A stretch of DNA of 64,000 bases from Streptomyces curacoi (GTDB lineage: Bacteria > Actinomycetota > Actinomycetes > Streptomycetales > Streptomycetaceae): assembly GCF_001513975.1 (NCBI RefSeq), contig NZ_KQ947990.1, positions 180,095 through 244,094 of the forward strand. The letters run 5' to 3'. Below, piece after piece: positions 38,457-49,208 of the stretch (the first letter of the stretch is position 1; each line of letters starts with the position of its first letter). Below the pieces are notes generated by a model, which was not told the origin of the DNA, ran no database searches, and saw nothing but the letters and a program-made list of their open reading frames with translations. A program made the translations under genes and the position numbers.

Positions 38457-39575
38457 TCAGAGCTTCTCGATCACGTAGTCGACGCACTTCGTCAGCGCTT
38501 CGATGTCCGCCGGGTCGATGGCCGGGAACATCGCGACGCGCAGCTGGTTGCGGCCGAGCTTGCGGTAGGGCTCGGTGTCGACGATGCCGTTGGCGCGCAG
38601 GACCTTGGCGACGGCGGCGGCGTCGACCTCGTCCGTGAAGTCGATCGTGCCGATGACCGCCGAGCGCTTGGCCGGGTCGGTGACGAACGGGTTGGCGTAC
38701 TTGATGTCCTCGGCCCAGCCGTACAGCGTCCGCGCGGAGGTGGCCGTGCGGCGGACCGCCCAGTCCAGGCCGCCCTGGCCGTTGATCCACTCCAGCTGCT
38801 GGTTCAGCAGGAAGAGGGTGGCCAGGGCCGGGGTGTTGTACGTCTGGTTCTTGCGGGAGTTGTCGATCGCCGTGGGGAGCGAGAAGAACTCCGGGATGTG
38901 GCGGCCGGACGCGTGGATGCGCTCGGCGCGCTCGATCGCGGCAGGCGAGAAGACGCCGATCCACAGGCCGCCGTCGGAGGCGAAGGACTTCTGCGGGGCG
39001 AAGTAGTAGACGTCGGTCTCCGCGATGTCGACGGGGAGGCCGCCGGCGCCGGAGGTGGCGTCCACGAGAACCAGGGCGCCCTCGTCGGCGCCCGCCACGC
39101 GCTTGATCGGCATGGCGACACCGGTCGAGGTCTCGTTGTGGGTGAAGGCGTAGACGTCGACGCCCTCCTCGGCGACCGGCTCGGGGTGCGTGCCGGGGTT
39201 GCTGGTGATGACGTCCGGCTCGGCGAGCCAGGGGGCCAGCTTGGCGGCCTTGGCGAACTTGGAGCTGAACTCGCCGAAGGTGAGGTGCTGCGACCTGTTC
39301 TCGATCAGGCCGTGCGTCGCGATGTCCCAGAACGCGGTGGAGCCGCCGTTGCCGAGGATCACCTCGTAGCCGTCGGGCAGCTGGAACAGCTCGGAGATGC
39401 CCTCACGCACCTTGCCGACCAGGTTCTTGACCGGGGCCTGGCGGTGGGAGGTGCCGAGGAGGGAGGTACCGGTCGCGGCCAGCGCGTCCAGCGCTTCCGT
39501 CCGCACCTTGGAGGGGCCAGCGCCGAAACGTCCGTCGGCGGGCTTGATGTCAGCGGGAATCTGGATCTCAGCCAC
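38457..39575 (-). CDS. serC: Phosphoserine aminotransferase
   Basis: 372 residues from GTG 39575. The sequence is of the actinobacterial SerC type: ADGRFGAGPSKVRTEALDAL, then GTSHRQAPVKNLVGKVREG, GNGGSTAFWDIATHGLI, the PLP Lys in YYFAPQKSFASDGGLW, and the C-terminal LRVAMFPAIDPADIEALTKC. Converts 3-phosphohydroxypyruvate and glutamate to phosphoserine in serine synthesis. TACGCT lies 7 nt before the GTG with no Shine-Dalgarno, indicating a leaderless mRNA. Confidence 0.97.
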   Translation of the reverse strand: MAEIQIPADIKPADGRFGAGPSKVRTEALDALAATGTSLLGTSHRQAPVKNLVGKVREGISELFQLPDGYEVILGNGGSTAFWDIATHGLIENRSQHLTFGEFSSKFAKAAKLAPWLAEPDVITSNPGTHPEPVAEEGVDVYAFTHNETSTGVAMPIKRVAGADEGALVLVDATSGAGGLPVDIAETDVYYFAPQKSFASDGGLWIGVFSPAAIERAERIHASGRHIPEFFSLPTAIDNSRKNQTYNTPALATLFLLNQQLEWINGQGGLDWAVRRTATSARTLYGWAEDIKYANPFVTDPAKRSAVIGTIDFTDEVDAAAVAKVLRANGIVDTEPYRKLGRNQLRVAMFPAIDPADIEALTKCVDYVIEKL

Positions 39576-39582
39576 GAACGGG

Positions 39583-39588
39583 AGCGTA
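39583..39588 (-). promoter_or_regulatory. -10 hexamer TACGCT of the leaderless serC promoter
   Basis: TACGCT on the minus strand, 7 nt before GTG 39575; identical hexamer and spacing to the MarR gene promoter at 22093. Confidence 0.55.
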
Positions 39589-39656
39589 GCCGTTTCGGGA
39601 AACCTGGGCGAAACCTCGTCCGTCGGATGAGACGGTGTCTTTGATTTCCTGGACGC

Positions 39657-42536
39657 ATGACGGATCTCGAAGCCGAGCTGCGCAAAGTCGTTCGAGGTGA
39701 GGTGGGGTTCGACGTCACCTCCCGGGCGCTCGTCACCATGGACGCGTCCAACTACCGGCGTGTCCCCCTCGGTGTCGTGGCGCCCCGTGACGCCGACGAC
39801 GTGGCCGCCGTGCTGGAGGTGTGCCGGGAGCGCGGCGTGCCCGTCGTGCCGCGTGGTGGCGGGACCTCGATCGCGGGTCAGGCCACCGGCATCGGCGTCG
39901 TGCTGGACTTCACCCGGCACATGAACCGGCTGGTGTCGCTCGACGCCGCGGCCCGTACCGCGGTCGTCCAGCCCGGCCTGGTCCTCGACCGTCTCCAGGT
40001 GGCCGCCGCGCCGCACGGCCTGCGCTTCGGCCCGGACCCCTCCACCCACAGCCGCTGCACCCTCGGCGGGATGATCGGCAACAACTCGTGCGGCTCGCAC
40101 TCGGTGGCGTGGGGGACCACCGCGGACAGTGTGCGCGAGCTGGACGTGGTCACCGCGCGCGGCCGACGGCTGCGGCTGGGACCGGGGTGGGCCGGAGCAC
40201 CGGACGGGCTGCGGGAGCTGGTCGAGGGGGAGCTGGCCCGGTTGCGGACCGGGTTTCCCGAGCTGCCCCGCCGGATCTCCGGGTACGCGCTGGACGCGCT
40301 GCTGCCGGAGAAGGGCGCCGATGTCGCCCGTTCCTTCTGCGGCTCCGAGGGGACCCTCGGTGTCCTCACCGAGGCCGTCGTCCAGCTCGTCGAGGCGCCC
40401 CGCGCGCGTGCGCTCGCCGTGCTGGCGTACGCCGACGAGAGCGCGGCGGCGGAGGCGGCGGCCGGGCTGCTGCCGTACCGGCCGCTGACCGTGGAGGGCA
40501 TGGCGGTGGACCTGGTGCCCTCGGCCGCCGCCCTGCCCCGGGGCGGGGCCTGGCTGTTCGTGGAGACCGGCGGGGAGTCGGCGGCTCAGGCACGCGTGCG
40601 TGCGGAGGCGATCGTGCGGGCGGCCGACGTCGTCGACTCGGCGGTGGTGACCGATCCGGCCGGACAGCGGGCGCTGTGGCGCATCCGGGAGGACGCGAGC
40701 GGTACGGCGACCCGGATGCCGGACGGGCGCGAGGCGTGGCCCGGCTGGGAGGACTGCGCCGTGCCGCCCGCACGCCTCGGGGCGTATCTGCGGGACTTCC
40801 GCGCGCTGCTGGCCGCGCACGGGCTGCGCGGGACGCCGTACGGGCACTTCGGGGACGGCTGCATCCACGTCCGTATCGACTTCGACCTCATGACGGAGGC
40901 GGGCGTCGGCCGCTTCCGGCGCTTCTCGGAGGAGCTCGCCGAGGTCGTCGTGGCACACGGGGGCTCGCTGTCGGGGGAGCACGGGGACGGGCAGGCGCGG
41001 GCCGAGCTGCTGCCGAAGATGTACGGCACGCAGATGGTGGGGCTGTTCGAGCGGGCCAAGGGGATCTGGGACCCGGACGACCTGCTCAACCCGGGGATGC
41101 TGGTGCGCCCCGCACCGCTGGACGCCGATCTCCGTTTCGCGGTCCTGCCGCGCGAGCCGGTGGACGTGGCCTTCGGCTATCCGGCGGACGGGGGTGACTT
41201 CTCGGCGGCGGTACGGCGGTGTGTGGGGGTCGCCAAGTGCCGTACGACATCGGTCACGGGCTCTGCGGTCATGTGCCCGTCCTTCCGGGTCACCGGAGCG
41301 GAGCAGCACTCCACGCGCGGACGTGCCCGGCTGCTGCACGAGATGCTGGCAGGGGAGCTGGTGACGGACGGGTGGCGGTCCACGGAGGTGCGGGACGCGC
41401 TGGACCTGTGCCTGTCCTGCAAGGGATGCCGGTCCGACTGCCCGGTCGAGGTCGACATGGCCACGTACAAGGCGGAGTTCCTGCATCACCACTACGCGGG
41501 CCGTCGACGCCCGGCCGCGCACCACAGCATGGGCCGGCTGCCGCAGTGGCTGCGCCTGGTGGCACGTACGCGTACGGCGTCGCTGGTCAACGCCCTGGCA
41601 TCCGTACGGCCCTTGGCGTGGGCGGCGAAGCGGCTCGGCGGGATCGCGCCGGAGCGGGAGATTCCGCGGCTGGCGACGCGGACGTTCAGCCGGTGGTGGG
41701 AGCGGCGGCGAGGGGAGAGGGTCGTCGGTGGCGACGGCGACCTCGTCATCCTGTGGCCGGACACCTTCACCGAGCACCTCTCGCCGTCCGTGGGACAGGC
41801 GGCCGTACACGTGCTGGAGGCGGCCGGGCTGCGGGTGGCGCTCCCGCCGACGGTGCGGCTGAAGGGGGCGCCCGGGGGTGACGAGATGACCGTGCCGCTG
41901 GATCCGGTGTCTCTCCTGCGGGGCCGGGAGCGCGTCTGCTGCGGGCTGACGTACCTCTCGACCGGTCAGCTCGACCGGGCTCGCGCGGTGCTGCGGCGCA
42001 CGCTCGACCTCATGGAGCCGGTGCTGCGGACCGGCGCGCCGGTCGTGGTCCTGGAGCCGAGCTGTGCCGCCGCCCTGCGCGCCGACCTGCCGGAGCTGCT
42101 GCACGACGATCCTCGGGCCCCCCGCTTGGCCGAACGCGTCCTGACCTTCGCGGAGACCCTGGAGCGGCTCGCTCCCGACTGGACGCCGCCCCGAGTGGAG
42201 CGGCCGGTGGTCGGGCAGACCCACTGCCACCAGCACGCGGTGCTGGGCGACGCGGCCGACCGCCGGCTGCGCGAGGCCGCCGGGCTCTCCGGGGAACTGA
42301 GCGGCGGCTGCTGCGGTCTCGCGGGCAACTTCGGCTTCGAGAAGGGACACTTCGAGGTCTCGGTGGCGTGCGCGCAGGAGCAGCTGCTGCCGGCGGTGCG
42401 GGGGGCGGGGGAGGCGGCCGTGGTGCTGGCGGACGGGTTCTCCTGCCGGACGCAGTTGGAGCAGGTGGCGGGAGTGCGGGGGTGGCATTTGGCGGAGGTG
42501 CTGGCGGAGGGGTTGGGGGAGGGGGCGCGGGAGTGA
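39657..42536 (+). CDS. FAD-linked oxidoreductase fused to iron-sulfur domain (D-lactate/glycolate dehydrogenase type)
   Basis: 959 residues. N-terminal FAD_binding_4 domain (VPVVPRGGGTSIAGQATGIG, GGMIGNNSCGSHSVAWGTTA), then FAD-oxidase C domain (TPYGHFGDGCIHVRIDFDLM; GEHGDGQARAELLPKMYG). A ferredoxin-like segment around residues 540-610 has CVGVAKCR, MCPSF and CLSCKGCRSDCP (two 4Fe-4S clusters), followed by Cys-rich CCG-type domains (RVCCGLTYL, SGGCCGLAGNFGFEKGH). This combines GlcD- and GlcF/LldE-like parts in one chain, as in Dld-II-type enzymes. Probably a membrane-associated 2-hydroxyacid:quinone oxidoreductase. Divergent from serC by 81 nt. Confidence 0.9.
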   Translation: MTDLEAELRKVVRGEVGFDVTSRALVTMDASNYRRVPLGVVAPRDADDVAAVLEVCRERGVPVVPRGGGTSIAGQATGIGVVLDFTRHMNRLVSLDAAARTAVVQPGLVLDRLQVAAAPHGLRFGPDPSTHSRCTLGGMIGNNSCGSHSVAWGTTADSVRELDVVTARGRRLRLGPGWAGAPDGLRELVEGELARLRTGFPELPRRISGYALDALLPEKGADVARSFCGSEGTLGVLTEAVVQLVEAPRARALAVLAYADESAAAEAAAGLLPYRPLTVEGMAVDLVPSAAALPRGGAWLFVETGGESAAQARVRAEAIVRAADVVDSAVVTDPAGQRALWRIREDASGTATRMPDGREAWPGWEDCAVPPARLGAYLRDFRALLAAHGLRGTPYGHFGDGCIHVRIDFDLMTEAGVGRFRRFSEELAEVVVAHGGSLSGEHGDGQARAELLPKMYGTQMVGLFERAKGIWDPDDLLNPGMLVRPAPLDADLRFAVLPREPVDVAFGYPADGGDFSAAVRRCVGVAKCRTTSVTGSAVMCPSFRVTGAEQHSTRGRARLLHEMLAGELVTDGWRSTEVRDALDLCLSCKGCRSDCPVEVDMATYKAEFLHHHYAGRRRPAAHHSMGRLPQWLRLVARTRTASLVNALASVRPLAWAAKRLGGIAPEREIPRLATRTFSRWWERRRGERVVGGDGDLVILWPDTFTEHLSPSVGQAAVHVLEAAGLRVALPPTVRLKGAPGGDEMTVPLDPVSLLRGRERVCCGLTYLSTGQLDRARAVLRRTLDLMEPVLRTGAPVVVLEPSCAAALRADLPELLHDDPRAPRLAERVLTFAETLERLAPDWTPPRVERPVVGQTHCHQHAVLGDAADRRLREAAGLSGELSGGCCGLAGNFGFEKGHFEVSVACAQEQLLPAVRGAGEAAVVLADGFSCRTQLEQVAGVRGWHLAEVLAEGLGEGARE

Positions 42537-42764
42537 TGCGGGGGAGGAGGGGTGCGGGAGGAGGGGGTGTAGGCCGATCGGGAGTGAGCGGGCCGCGGAA
42601 CCGGGAGGCTCCGCGGGGGCGTGCATAGGCTGGGAGATCACCCAGCTTGTCCGCCTTCACGACATGAGGCCACCGGCCACCAGCCACCGGTCACGACGTC
42701 CGGCCGCCGGCCACGGCACCCGGCCTTCCGCCACCCACCCTTGGCCACCGACAGGAGCCCACCC

Positions 42765-43889
42765 ATGCCCCTCCGCCTCCAGCCCATCACCCGGGACGAG
42801 CACCTGGCCTTCGTCGCGTCCCGTCCCTCCGCCAGCCATATGCAGGTGCCCTCCTGGGGTGCGGTCAAGCCGGACTGGCGGGCGGAGAGCCTCGGGTGGT
42901 TCGACGAGGAGGGGCGGCTGGTCGGGGCGGGACTGGTGCTGCTGCGTCCGCTGCCGAAGCTGAAGAAGTACCTCGCCTACCTGCCCGAGGGTCCGATCGT
43001 CGACTGGCACGCCCCCGACCTCTGCGAGCGCTGGCTCGAACCGATGCTCGCCCACCTCAAGCGGCAGGGCGCCTTCTCGGTCAAGATGGGCCCGCCCGTC
43101 GTCGTACGCCGCTGGAGCACGGAGGCGGTGAAGGCGGCCATCGCCGACCCGGCGGCCCGGCGGCTGGGCGACGCGGAGCCGACGTCGTGCGATGCGCGTG
43201 CCCTCGACATCGCCGACCGGCTGCGCGGGTCCGGGTGGCGGCAGGCCGAACCGGGAAGCGAGGAGGGCTTCGCCGTCGGGCAGCCGCGTCACGTCTGCCA
43301 GGTGCCGTTCGCCGGACGGTCGCTGGACGACATCCACCGCGGCCTCAACCAGCAGTGGCGGCGCAACATCAAGAAGGCCGAGAAGGCCGGGGTGAAGGTC
43401 GGACGGGGCGGCTACGAGGACCTCCCCGCCTTCTACGACCTGTATGCCGAGACCGCCGAGCGCGACCGTTTCATCCCGCGCCCGCTGCCCTACTTCCAGC
43501 GCATGTGGACCGCGCTCACCGCCGAACACCCCGACCGCATGCGGCTCTACCTCGCCCAGCACGACGGCGACACCCTCGCCGCCGCCACCATGCTCACCGT
43601 CGGCGACCACGTCTGGTACTCCTACGGTGCCTCCACCAGCCGTAAGCGCGAGGTCCAGCCCAACAACGCCATGCAGTGGCGCATGATGACTGACGCCCAC
43701 GAGCTCGGTGCCGCCGTCTACGACTTCCGTGGGATCACGGACACCCTGGAGGAGTCCAACCATCTGCTGGGCCTGCTGCGGTTCAAGGTGGGGGCGGGCG
43801 GCGAGGCCGTCGAGTACCTGGGGGAGTGGGACTTCCCGCTCAACCGGCTGCTGCACAAGGCGCTGGATCTGTACATGGCACGGCGGTAG
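42765..43889 (+). CDS. FemX-like peptidoglycan interpeptide-bridge aminoacyltransferase
   Basis: 374 residues from ATG 42765 with AGGAG 9 nt upstream. SHMQVPSWGAVKPDWRAESL at the start, the GNAT-like cores, LNQQWRRNIKKAEKAGVKVG and SNHLLGLLRFKVGAGGEAVE are characteristic of the FemABX/Lipid II:glycine glycyltransferase family. These use aminoacyl-tRNA to add the first bridge amino acid (Gly in Streptomyces) to lipid II at the cytoplasmic membrane face. The 228-nt upstream stretch is low complexity with no gene. Confidence 0.9.
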   Translation: MPLRLQPITRDEHLAFVASRPSASHMQVPSWGAVKPDWRAESLGWFDEEGRLVGAGLVLLRPLPKLKKYLAYLPEGPIVDWHAPDLCERWLEPMLAHLKRQGAFSVKMGPPVVVRRWSTEAVKAAIADPAARRLGDAEPTSCDARALDIADRLRGSGWRQAEPGSEEGFAVGQPRHVCQVPFAGRSLDDIHRGLNQQWRRNIKKAEKAGVKVGRGGYEDLPAFYDLYAETAERDRFIPRPLPYFQRMWTALTAEHPDRMRLYLAQHDGDTLAAATMLTVGDHVWYSYGASTSRKREVQPNNAMQWRMMTDAHELGAAVYDFRGITDTLEESNHLLGLLRFKVGAGGEAVEYLGEWDFPLNRLLHKALDLYMARR

Positions 43890-43988
43890 CCGGTCGGCTC
43901 CGCAGGGCGCGGCAGCAGCCCGTCGGCTCTCCGGGACCCGCTGTCCACACTCCGGGACAGCCCCAAATGGGCTTCACACACCTGACGT

Positions 43989-44006
43989 AGTCCACTAACG
44001 TGGACT
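43989..44006. promoter_or_regulatory. Palindrome AGTCCAC-TAAC-GTGGACT upstream of the EamA gene
   Basis: Perfect 7-bp inverted repeat with a 4-nt centre, 51 nt before the chosen GTG. Likely a regulator site; no regulator gene adjoins it. Confidence 0.5.
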
Positions 44007-44056
44007 TGACAGTGCAGCATGATGAACAATCCCCGAGTCGAGCCCCAGGACCGCCC

Positions 44057-44992
44057 GTGACCACCCCCAGCGCCGCCCCGTCCTCGTCGACGCCGACCGC
44101 GACCACCACCCCGGCCCCGGCGGCAGGCGTCCCGCGCCGCTCGGGCTCCCTCGGCCCCGTGGGCCTGGTGCTGGCCGGCGGCATCTCCGTGCAGTTCGGC
44201 GGCGCACTCGCCGCGCTCCTGATACCGCGGGCCGGCGCGCTCGGTGTGGTGACCCTGCGGCTGCTGGCCGCCGCCCTCGTCCTGCTGCTGATCTGCCGCC
44301 CCCGGCTGCGCGGCCACTCGCGCACCGACTGGGGCACGGTCGTCGTCTTCGGCATCACGATGGCCGCGATGAACGCACTCTTCTACCAGTCGGTGGCCCG
44401 CATCCCCCTCGGCCCGGCCGTCACCCTGGAGGTGCTCGGCCCGCTCGCGCTCTCGGTCGTGACCTCCCGCCGCGCCGTCAACATCCTGTGGGCGGGGCTC
44501 GCCCTCGCCGGGGTCTTCCTCCTCGGTGGCGGAGGCTTCGGCAATCTGGACCCCATAGGTGTCGCCTTTGCCCTGGGCGCCGGCGCCATGTGGGCGGCCT
44601 ACATTGTCTTCAGCGCCCGTACGGGCCGCCGCTTCCCCCAGGCCGACGGCCTCGCCCTCGCCATGGTGGTCGCGGCCCTGCTGTGCCTTCCGCTCGGCAT
44701 CGTCGAAGCGGGTGCGAAGCTCGCCGACCCCATGACCATCGCCCTGGGTTCGGCCGTCGCGATCCTCTCCTCCGTCCTGCCCTACACCCTCGAACTCCTC
44801 GCCCTGCGCCGCATCCCCGCCGCCACCTTCGCGATCCTGATGAGCCTGGAACCGGCCGTCGCCGCGACCGCCGGCTTCTTCGTCCTGAACCAGGCCCTGT
44901 CCGCCGTGGAGGCTCTTGCGATCGCCCTGGTCATCGCGGCGACCATGGGGGCGGTGCGGACGCAGGTGGGGCGGGGGAAGGTGAAGTCGTAG
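44057..44992 (+). CDS. EamA/RhaT family transporter (RhtA-like exporter)
   Basis: 311 residues from GTG 44057, preceded by AGGA 6 nt upstream; an earlier GTG at 44000 would coincide with the palindrome. A Thr/Pro/Ser-rich start leads to ten TM segments in two EamA repeats (GLVLAGGISVQFGGALAALL; GALGVVTLRLLAAALVLLLI; second repeat GVAFALGAGAMWAAYIVFSA to SLEPAVAATAGFFVLNQALS). RhtA-type members export threonine, homoserine or other metabolites; substrate not predictable. Confidence 0.9.
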   Translation: MTTPSAAPSSSTPTATTTPAPAAGVPRRSGSLGPVGLVLAGGISVQFGGALAALLIPRAGALGVVTLRLLAAALVLLLICRPRLRGHSRTDWGTVVVFGITMAAMNALFYQSVARIPLGPAVTLEVLGPLALSVVTSRRAVNILWAGLALAGVFLLGGGGFGNLDPIGVAFALGAGAMWAAYIVFSARTGRRFPQADGLALAMVVAALLCLPLGIVEAGAKLADPMTIALGSAVAILSSVLPYTLELLALRRIPAATFAILMSLEPAVAATAGFFVLNQALSAVEALAIALVIAATMGAVRTQVGRGKVKS

Positions 44993-45015
44993 ACAGCCTG
45001 CGCCCCTGAATTAAT

Positions 45016-45029
45016 GCAAGCATGCTTGC
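45016..45029. promoter_or_regulatory. 14-bp perfect palindrome GCAAGCATGCTTGC, candidate operator of the acyl-CoA operon
   Basis: GCAAGCATGCTTGC lies 88 nt before the first gene of the eight-gene acyl-CoA operon, whose last gene encodes a TetR protein. Size and symmetry fit a TetR-family site. Binding is inferred. Confidence 0.55.
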
Positions 45030-45116
45030 TTGTTTCTGGCTCCGCTGCCATGCTCCTCTCCACGCCGCACCGGCCCGCACCACCCCGCACACCGCCGTGC
45101 CCGAGGGGAGCGCACC

Positions 45117-45907
45117 GTGTCCGATCCGACGCCCGTGTTCGACGATCTGCGCGAGGAGAGCGAGGAACTCGACCGGCTGGTGGCCGGGCTGAGCCCCGGG
45201 CAGTGGGCCCTCCCGACCCCCGCCCCCGGCTGGAGCGTCGCCCACCAGATCGCGCACCTCGCCTGGACGGACCACTCGGCGCTGCTGGCGGTGACCGACG
45301 CGGAGGCGTTCCACACGCTGGTGGAGAAGGCGCTGGCGGCGCCGGGGTCGTTCGTCGACGAAGGGGCCGAGGAAGGGGCCGGGCTGCCGCCCGCCGAGCT
45401 GCTGGCGCGCTGGCGGGAAGGGCGGGCCGCCCTCGACGCGGCGCTGTGTGAGGCACCCCAGGGCGCCCGGTTCCCCTGGTACGGGCCGCCCATGTCCGCC
45501 GCCTCCATGGCCACGGCCCGACTCATGGAGACCTGGGCCCACGGTCTGGACGTCGCCGACGCGCTCGGTGTGGTGCGCCCACCCACAGACCGGCTGCGAC
45601 ATGTGGTGTGGATCGGGGTACGCACCCGCGACTTCGCCTTCGGAGTGCACGGACTCCCCGCGCCGAGCGACGACTTCCGCGTCGAGCTCGTCTCACCGTC
45701 CGGCGAGGTGTGGGCCTACGGCCCCGAGGACGCCCCGCAGCGCGTCACCGGTCCGGCGCTCGACTTCTGCCTCCTGGTCACCCAGCGCGCCCACCGCTCC
45801 GACCTCGCCCTGCGCGCCGAAGGGCGGGACGCCGACCGCTGGTTCGACATCGCCCAGGTCTTCGCGGGCCCGCCCGGTGCGGGCCGCGCGCCGAAGGAGG
45901 CGGCACA

Positions 45908-45911
<4 letters not shown>
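45117..45911 (+). CDS. TIGR03084-type DinB/mycothiol-dependent maleylpyruvate isomerase-like protein
   Basis: 264 residues from GTG 45117, with GAGGGGAG upstream. The N-terminal four-helix DinB-like domain carries the conserved GWSVAHQIAHLAWTD (metal-binding His) and METWAHGLDVADALG (second His pair), followed by a C-terminal lobe (VRTRDFAFGVHGLPAPSDDF). The TIGR03084 family is metal binding and mostly uncharacterised; here it is the first gene of the acyl-CoA operon and overlaps the next gene by 4 nt, suggesting a role in the same pathway. Confidence 0.85.
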
Positions 45912-47601
<1,690 letters not shown>

Positions 47602-47605
<4 letters not shown>

Positions 47606-49200
47606 CCGTCCTCGCCTCTGCCCTGGACACGAAGAGCCCCGAATACGCGGCCAACCGCGAGGCCATGCTCGCCAAGCTCACGGAACTCGACGCCGAGCAC
47701 ACCAAGGCCCTCGCGGGCGGCGGGGAGAAGTACGTCGAGCGGCACCGGCGGCGCGGCAAGCTCCTCGCCCGTGAGCGCATCGAGCTGCTCCTCGACCCCG
47801 ACACGCCCTTCCTGGAACTGTCCCCGCTGGCCGGCTGGGGCAGCGACTACACGGTCGGCGCCTCCCTCGTCACCGGCATCGGGGTCGTCGAGGGCGTGGA
47901 GTGCCTGATCACCGCCAACGACCCGACCGTGCGCGGGGGAGCGAGCAATCCCTGGTCGCTGAGGAAGGCCCTGCGCGCCAACGACATCGCCCTAGCCAAC
48001 CGGCTGCCGTGCATCAACCTCGTCGAGTCGGGCGGCGCCGACCTGCCGTCCCAGAAGGAGATCTTCATCCCCGGAGGCGCCATCTTCCGGGACCTGACCC
48101 GGCTGTCCGCGGCCGGGATCCCCACGATCGCGGTCGTCTTCGGCAACTCCACGGCCGGCGGGGCGTACGTCCCCGGCATGTCCGACCACGTGATCATGGT
48201 CAAGGAGCGCGCCAAGGTGTTCCTCGGCGGCCCGCCCCTGGTGAAGATGGCGACCGGCGAGGAGAGCGACGACGAGTCGCTGGGCGGTGCGGAGATGCAC
48301 GCGCGCGTGTCGGGTCTCGCGGACTACTTCGCGGTGGACGAACCGGACGCGTTGCGGCAGGCCCGCCGCGTGGTGGCCCGTCTCAACCACCGCAAGGCGT
48401 ACGGCGACCCGGGCCCGGCCGAACCGCCCAAGTACTCCGCGGACGAACTCCTCGGCATCGTCCCCGGCGACCTCAAGACCCCCTTCGACCCGCGCGAGGT
48501 CATCGCCCGGATCGTCGACGCCTCCGACTTCGACGAGTTCAAGCCGATGTACGGGACGAGCCTGACCACCGGCTGGGCGACGCTCCACGGCTATCCCGTC
48601 GGCGTGCTGGCGAACGCCCAAGGGGTCCTGTTCAGCGCGGAGTCCCAGAAGGCCGCCCAGTTCATCCAGCTCGCCAACCAGCGCGACATCCCGCTGCTCT
48701 TCCTGCACAACACCACCGGCTACATGGTCGGCAGCCGGTACGAGCAGGGCGGGATCATCAAGCACGGCGCGATGATGATCAACGCGGTGAGCAACAGCCG
48801 CGTGCCCCATCTCTCCGTCCTCATGGGCGCGTCGTACGGCGCCGGCCACTACGGCATGTGCGGCCGGGCCTACGACCCCCGCTTCCTGTTCGCCTGGCCC
48901 AGCGCCAAGTCGGCCGTCATGGGCCCGCAGCAGCTCGCGGGCGTGCTGTCGATCGTCGCCCGGCAGTCGGCGGCGGCGAAGGGGCAGCCGTACGACGAGG
49001 AGGCGGACGCCGCGCTGCGCGCGATGGTGGAGCAGCAGATCGAGTCGGAGTCGCTGCCGGTGTTCCTGTCCGGGCGGCTGTACGACGACGGCGTCATCGA
49101 CCCGCGCGACACCCGCACCGTCCTCGGCCTGTGCCTGTCCGCCCTCCACACGGCCCCCTACGAGGGCGCGCGCGGCGGCTTCGGCGTCTTCCGGATGTGA
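47602..49200 (+). CDS. Acyl-CoA carboxylase beta subunit (carboxyltransferase; MCC/GCC type)
   Basis: 532 residues from GTG 47602. Carboxyltransferase motifs: GGEKYVERHRRRGKLLARER, then GNSTAGGAYVPGMSDHVIMV (N-domain oxyanion region), ESQKAAQFIQLANQRDIPLL, and GASYGAGHYGMCGRAYDPRF. The AGxYGMCGRAY signature groups it with methylcrotonyl-CoA and geranyl-CoA carboxylases rather than acetyl/propionyl-CoA carboxylases. Transfers carboxyl from biotin to a branched enoyl-CoA. Coupled to the atuA-like gene by a 4-nt overlap and to the alpha subunit 8 nt downstream. Confidence 0.94.
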
Positions 49201-49208
49201 GGGATCCA

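Noticed and set aside
38457..42641. A 1,394-codon minus-strand frame running from serC across the FAD/Fe-S gene
   Set aside because: Only the serC part is coding; the rest is the shadow of the large dehydrogenase, whose FAD and cysteine motifs are on the plus strand, and serC has its own promoter and GTG start.
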